A DNA stretch of 64,000 nt from Deinococcus hopiensis KR-140 (lineage in GTDB: Bacteria; Deinococcota; Deinococci; Deinococcales; Deinococcaceae): contig NZ_FWWU01000004.1 in assembly GCF_900176165.1 (NCBI RefSeq), forward strand, positions 310,001-374,000, read 5' to 3'. A program made the translations under genes and the position numbers. Below are positions 63,512-64,000 of this stretch, one piece after another (the stretch's first letter is position 1; every line of letters begins with the position of its first letter). The notes under the pieces were generated by a model. It worked only from the letters and a program-made list of their open reading frames with translations. It was not told the DNA's origin and ran no database searches.

Positions 63512-64000
63512 GCGCGGTCACCCCTTCTCCTTGAGGCGCGGCCCCGTCGTCTTTCAGGCCCGTGGCGTACTCGATGACCTCGTGTTCGTTCATGCGCTCC
63601 CCCGTGAGTTCCCCGACGATCCGGCCCGCCCGCATCACCAGCAGGCGGTGGCACAGGCCCAGCAGCTCGGGCAGCTCGCTGGAAATGACGACCACGGCCT
63701 TGCCTGTATCGGCCAGGCGGTGAATGAGGTGGTAGATCTCGCGCTTGGCGCCCACGTCCACGCCACGTGTGGGCTCGTCCAGCACGATGACCTCGGGCTC
63801 GGTTTCCAGAATCTTGGCGAGGGCGAGCTTCTGCTGGTTGCCGCCCGAGAGCGCGTTCGCCGCCACATCCAGCCGCCCGGTGCGGATGCCGTACTCGTCC
63901 ACGGCCCGCGCCAGCGCCCGGCGTTCAGCCCCCACGTCGAGCAGTGGCCGGGCGTAGCGCGATAAGGTCATCAGCGTCAGGTTCTGGCGCAGCCCCGCGT
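63504..64000 (-). CDS. Ribose-type ABC transporter ATPase (partial)
   Basis: The C-terminal 165 residues of an RbsA/MglA-type double-ATPase; the gene runs off the right edge. The second cassette shows ALSGGNQQKLALAK (signature), VIVLDEPTRGVDVGAK (Walker B and D-loop) and VVISSELPELLGLCHRLLVM (H-loop region). It is the first visible gene of the sugar operon running toward 59245. Confidence 0.9.

Overview
The window looks like part of a large Deinococcus replicon, most likely a megaplasmid or second chromosome. Coding DNA is very GC-rich. At 42.6-46.4 kb lies a complete plasmid-type replication and partition block: an RPA-family initiator (repA), 11 iterons, AT-rich DNA and a parA-parB pair whose ParA has the altered nucleotide loop I associate with Deinococcus. 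About eleven genes have a TANNNT box only 5-7 nt before the start codon, the leaderless-promoter layout typical of this genus. Genus assignment is inference; no database search was run.

Layout. 0-2.6 kb: an IS630-type element beside a 114-bp MITE-like repeat, then a secreted lipase. 2.6-14.8 kb: three large related sensor histidine kinases (PAS/GAF modules), a polysaccharide deacetylase, a decayed gene and an SGNH hydrolase. 15.1-19.6 kb: an alkanesulfonate operon (68-aa ORF, ssuD, ssuA, ssuC, ssuB) behind an S-box-like leader. 19.9-25.8 kb: a GH16 glucanase and an alginate-type O-acetylation set (AlgX-like, AlgF, AlgI, AlgJ). 25.8-28.8 kb: an MFS exporter and a DHFR-like reductase, divergent from an HxlR regulator. 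28.8-35.5 kb: ureide (allantoin) breakdown plus two malate synthase-family genes. 35.5-38.7 kb: an NmrA-like gene split by a 2.4-kb AT-rich islet that itself carries an IS5-type element. 38.8-42.5 kb: DEAD-box helicase, molybdate permease, DsbA-like protein. 42.5-50 kb: replication and partition block, MBL hydrolase, HAD-like protein, SPFH and ribbon-helix-helix pair. 49.9-56.1 kb: the hutUGIH operon with a divergent IclR regulator. 56.1-58.7 kb: a CHASE3/GGDEF protein and a DUF2726-like protein. 59.2-64 kb: a sugar/polyol operon (Gfo/Idh, TIM-barrel isomerase, ribose-type ABC importer) running off the right edge.

How parts work together. The maintenance block is marked by four copies of a 20-bp palindrome (core CACGTG) at 40.7, 44.7, 46.4 and 49.8 kb, the best candidates for ParB-binding centromere sites. 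The catabolic blocks (histidine, ureides, sulfonates, a sugar) are compact operons with overlapping start and stop codons. The ureide operon makes ammonia and glyoxylate, and malate synthase can feed glyoxylate to central metabolism. The polysaccharide genes suggest modification of an exopolysaccharide, but no polymerase is in view. IS elements, a MITE and four gene remnants show that this is a plastic accessory replicon.
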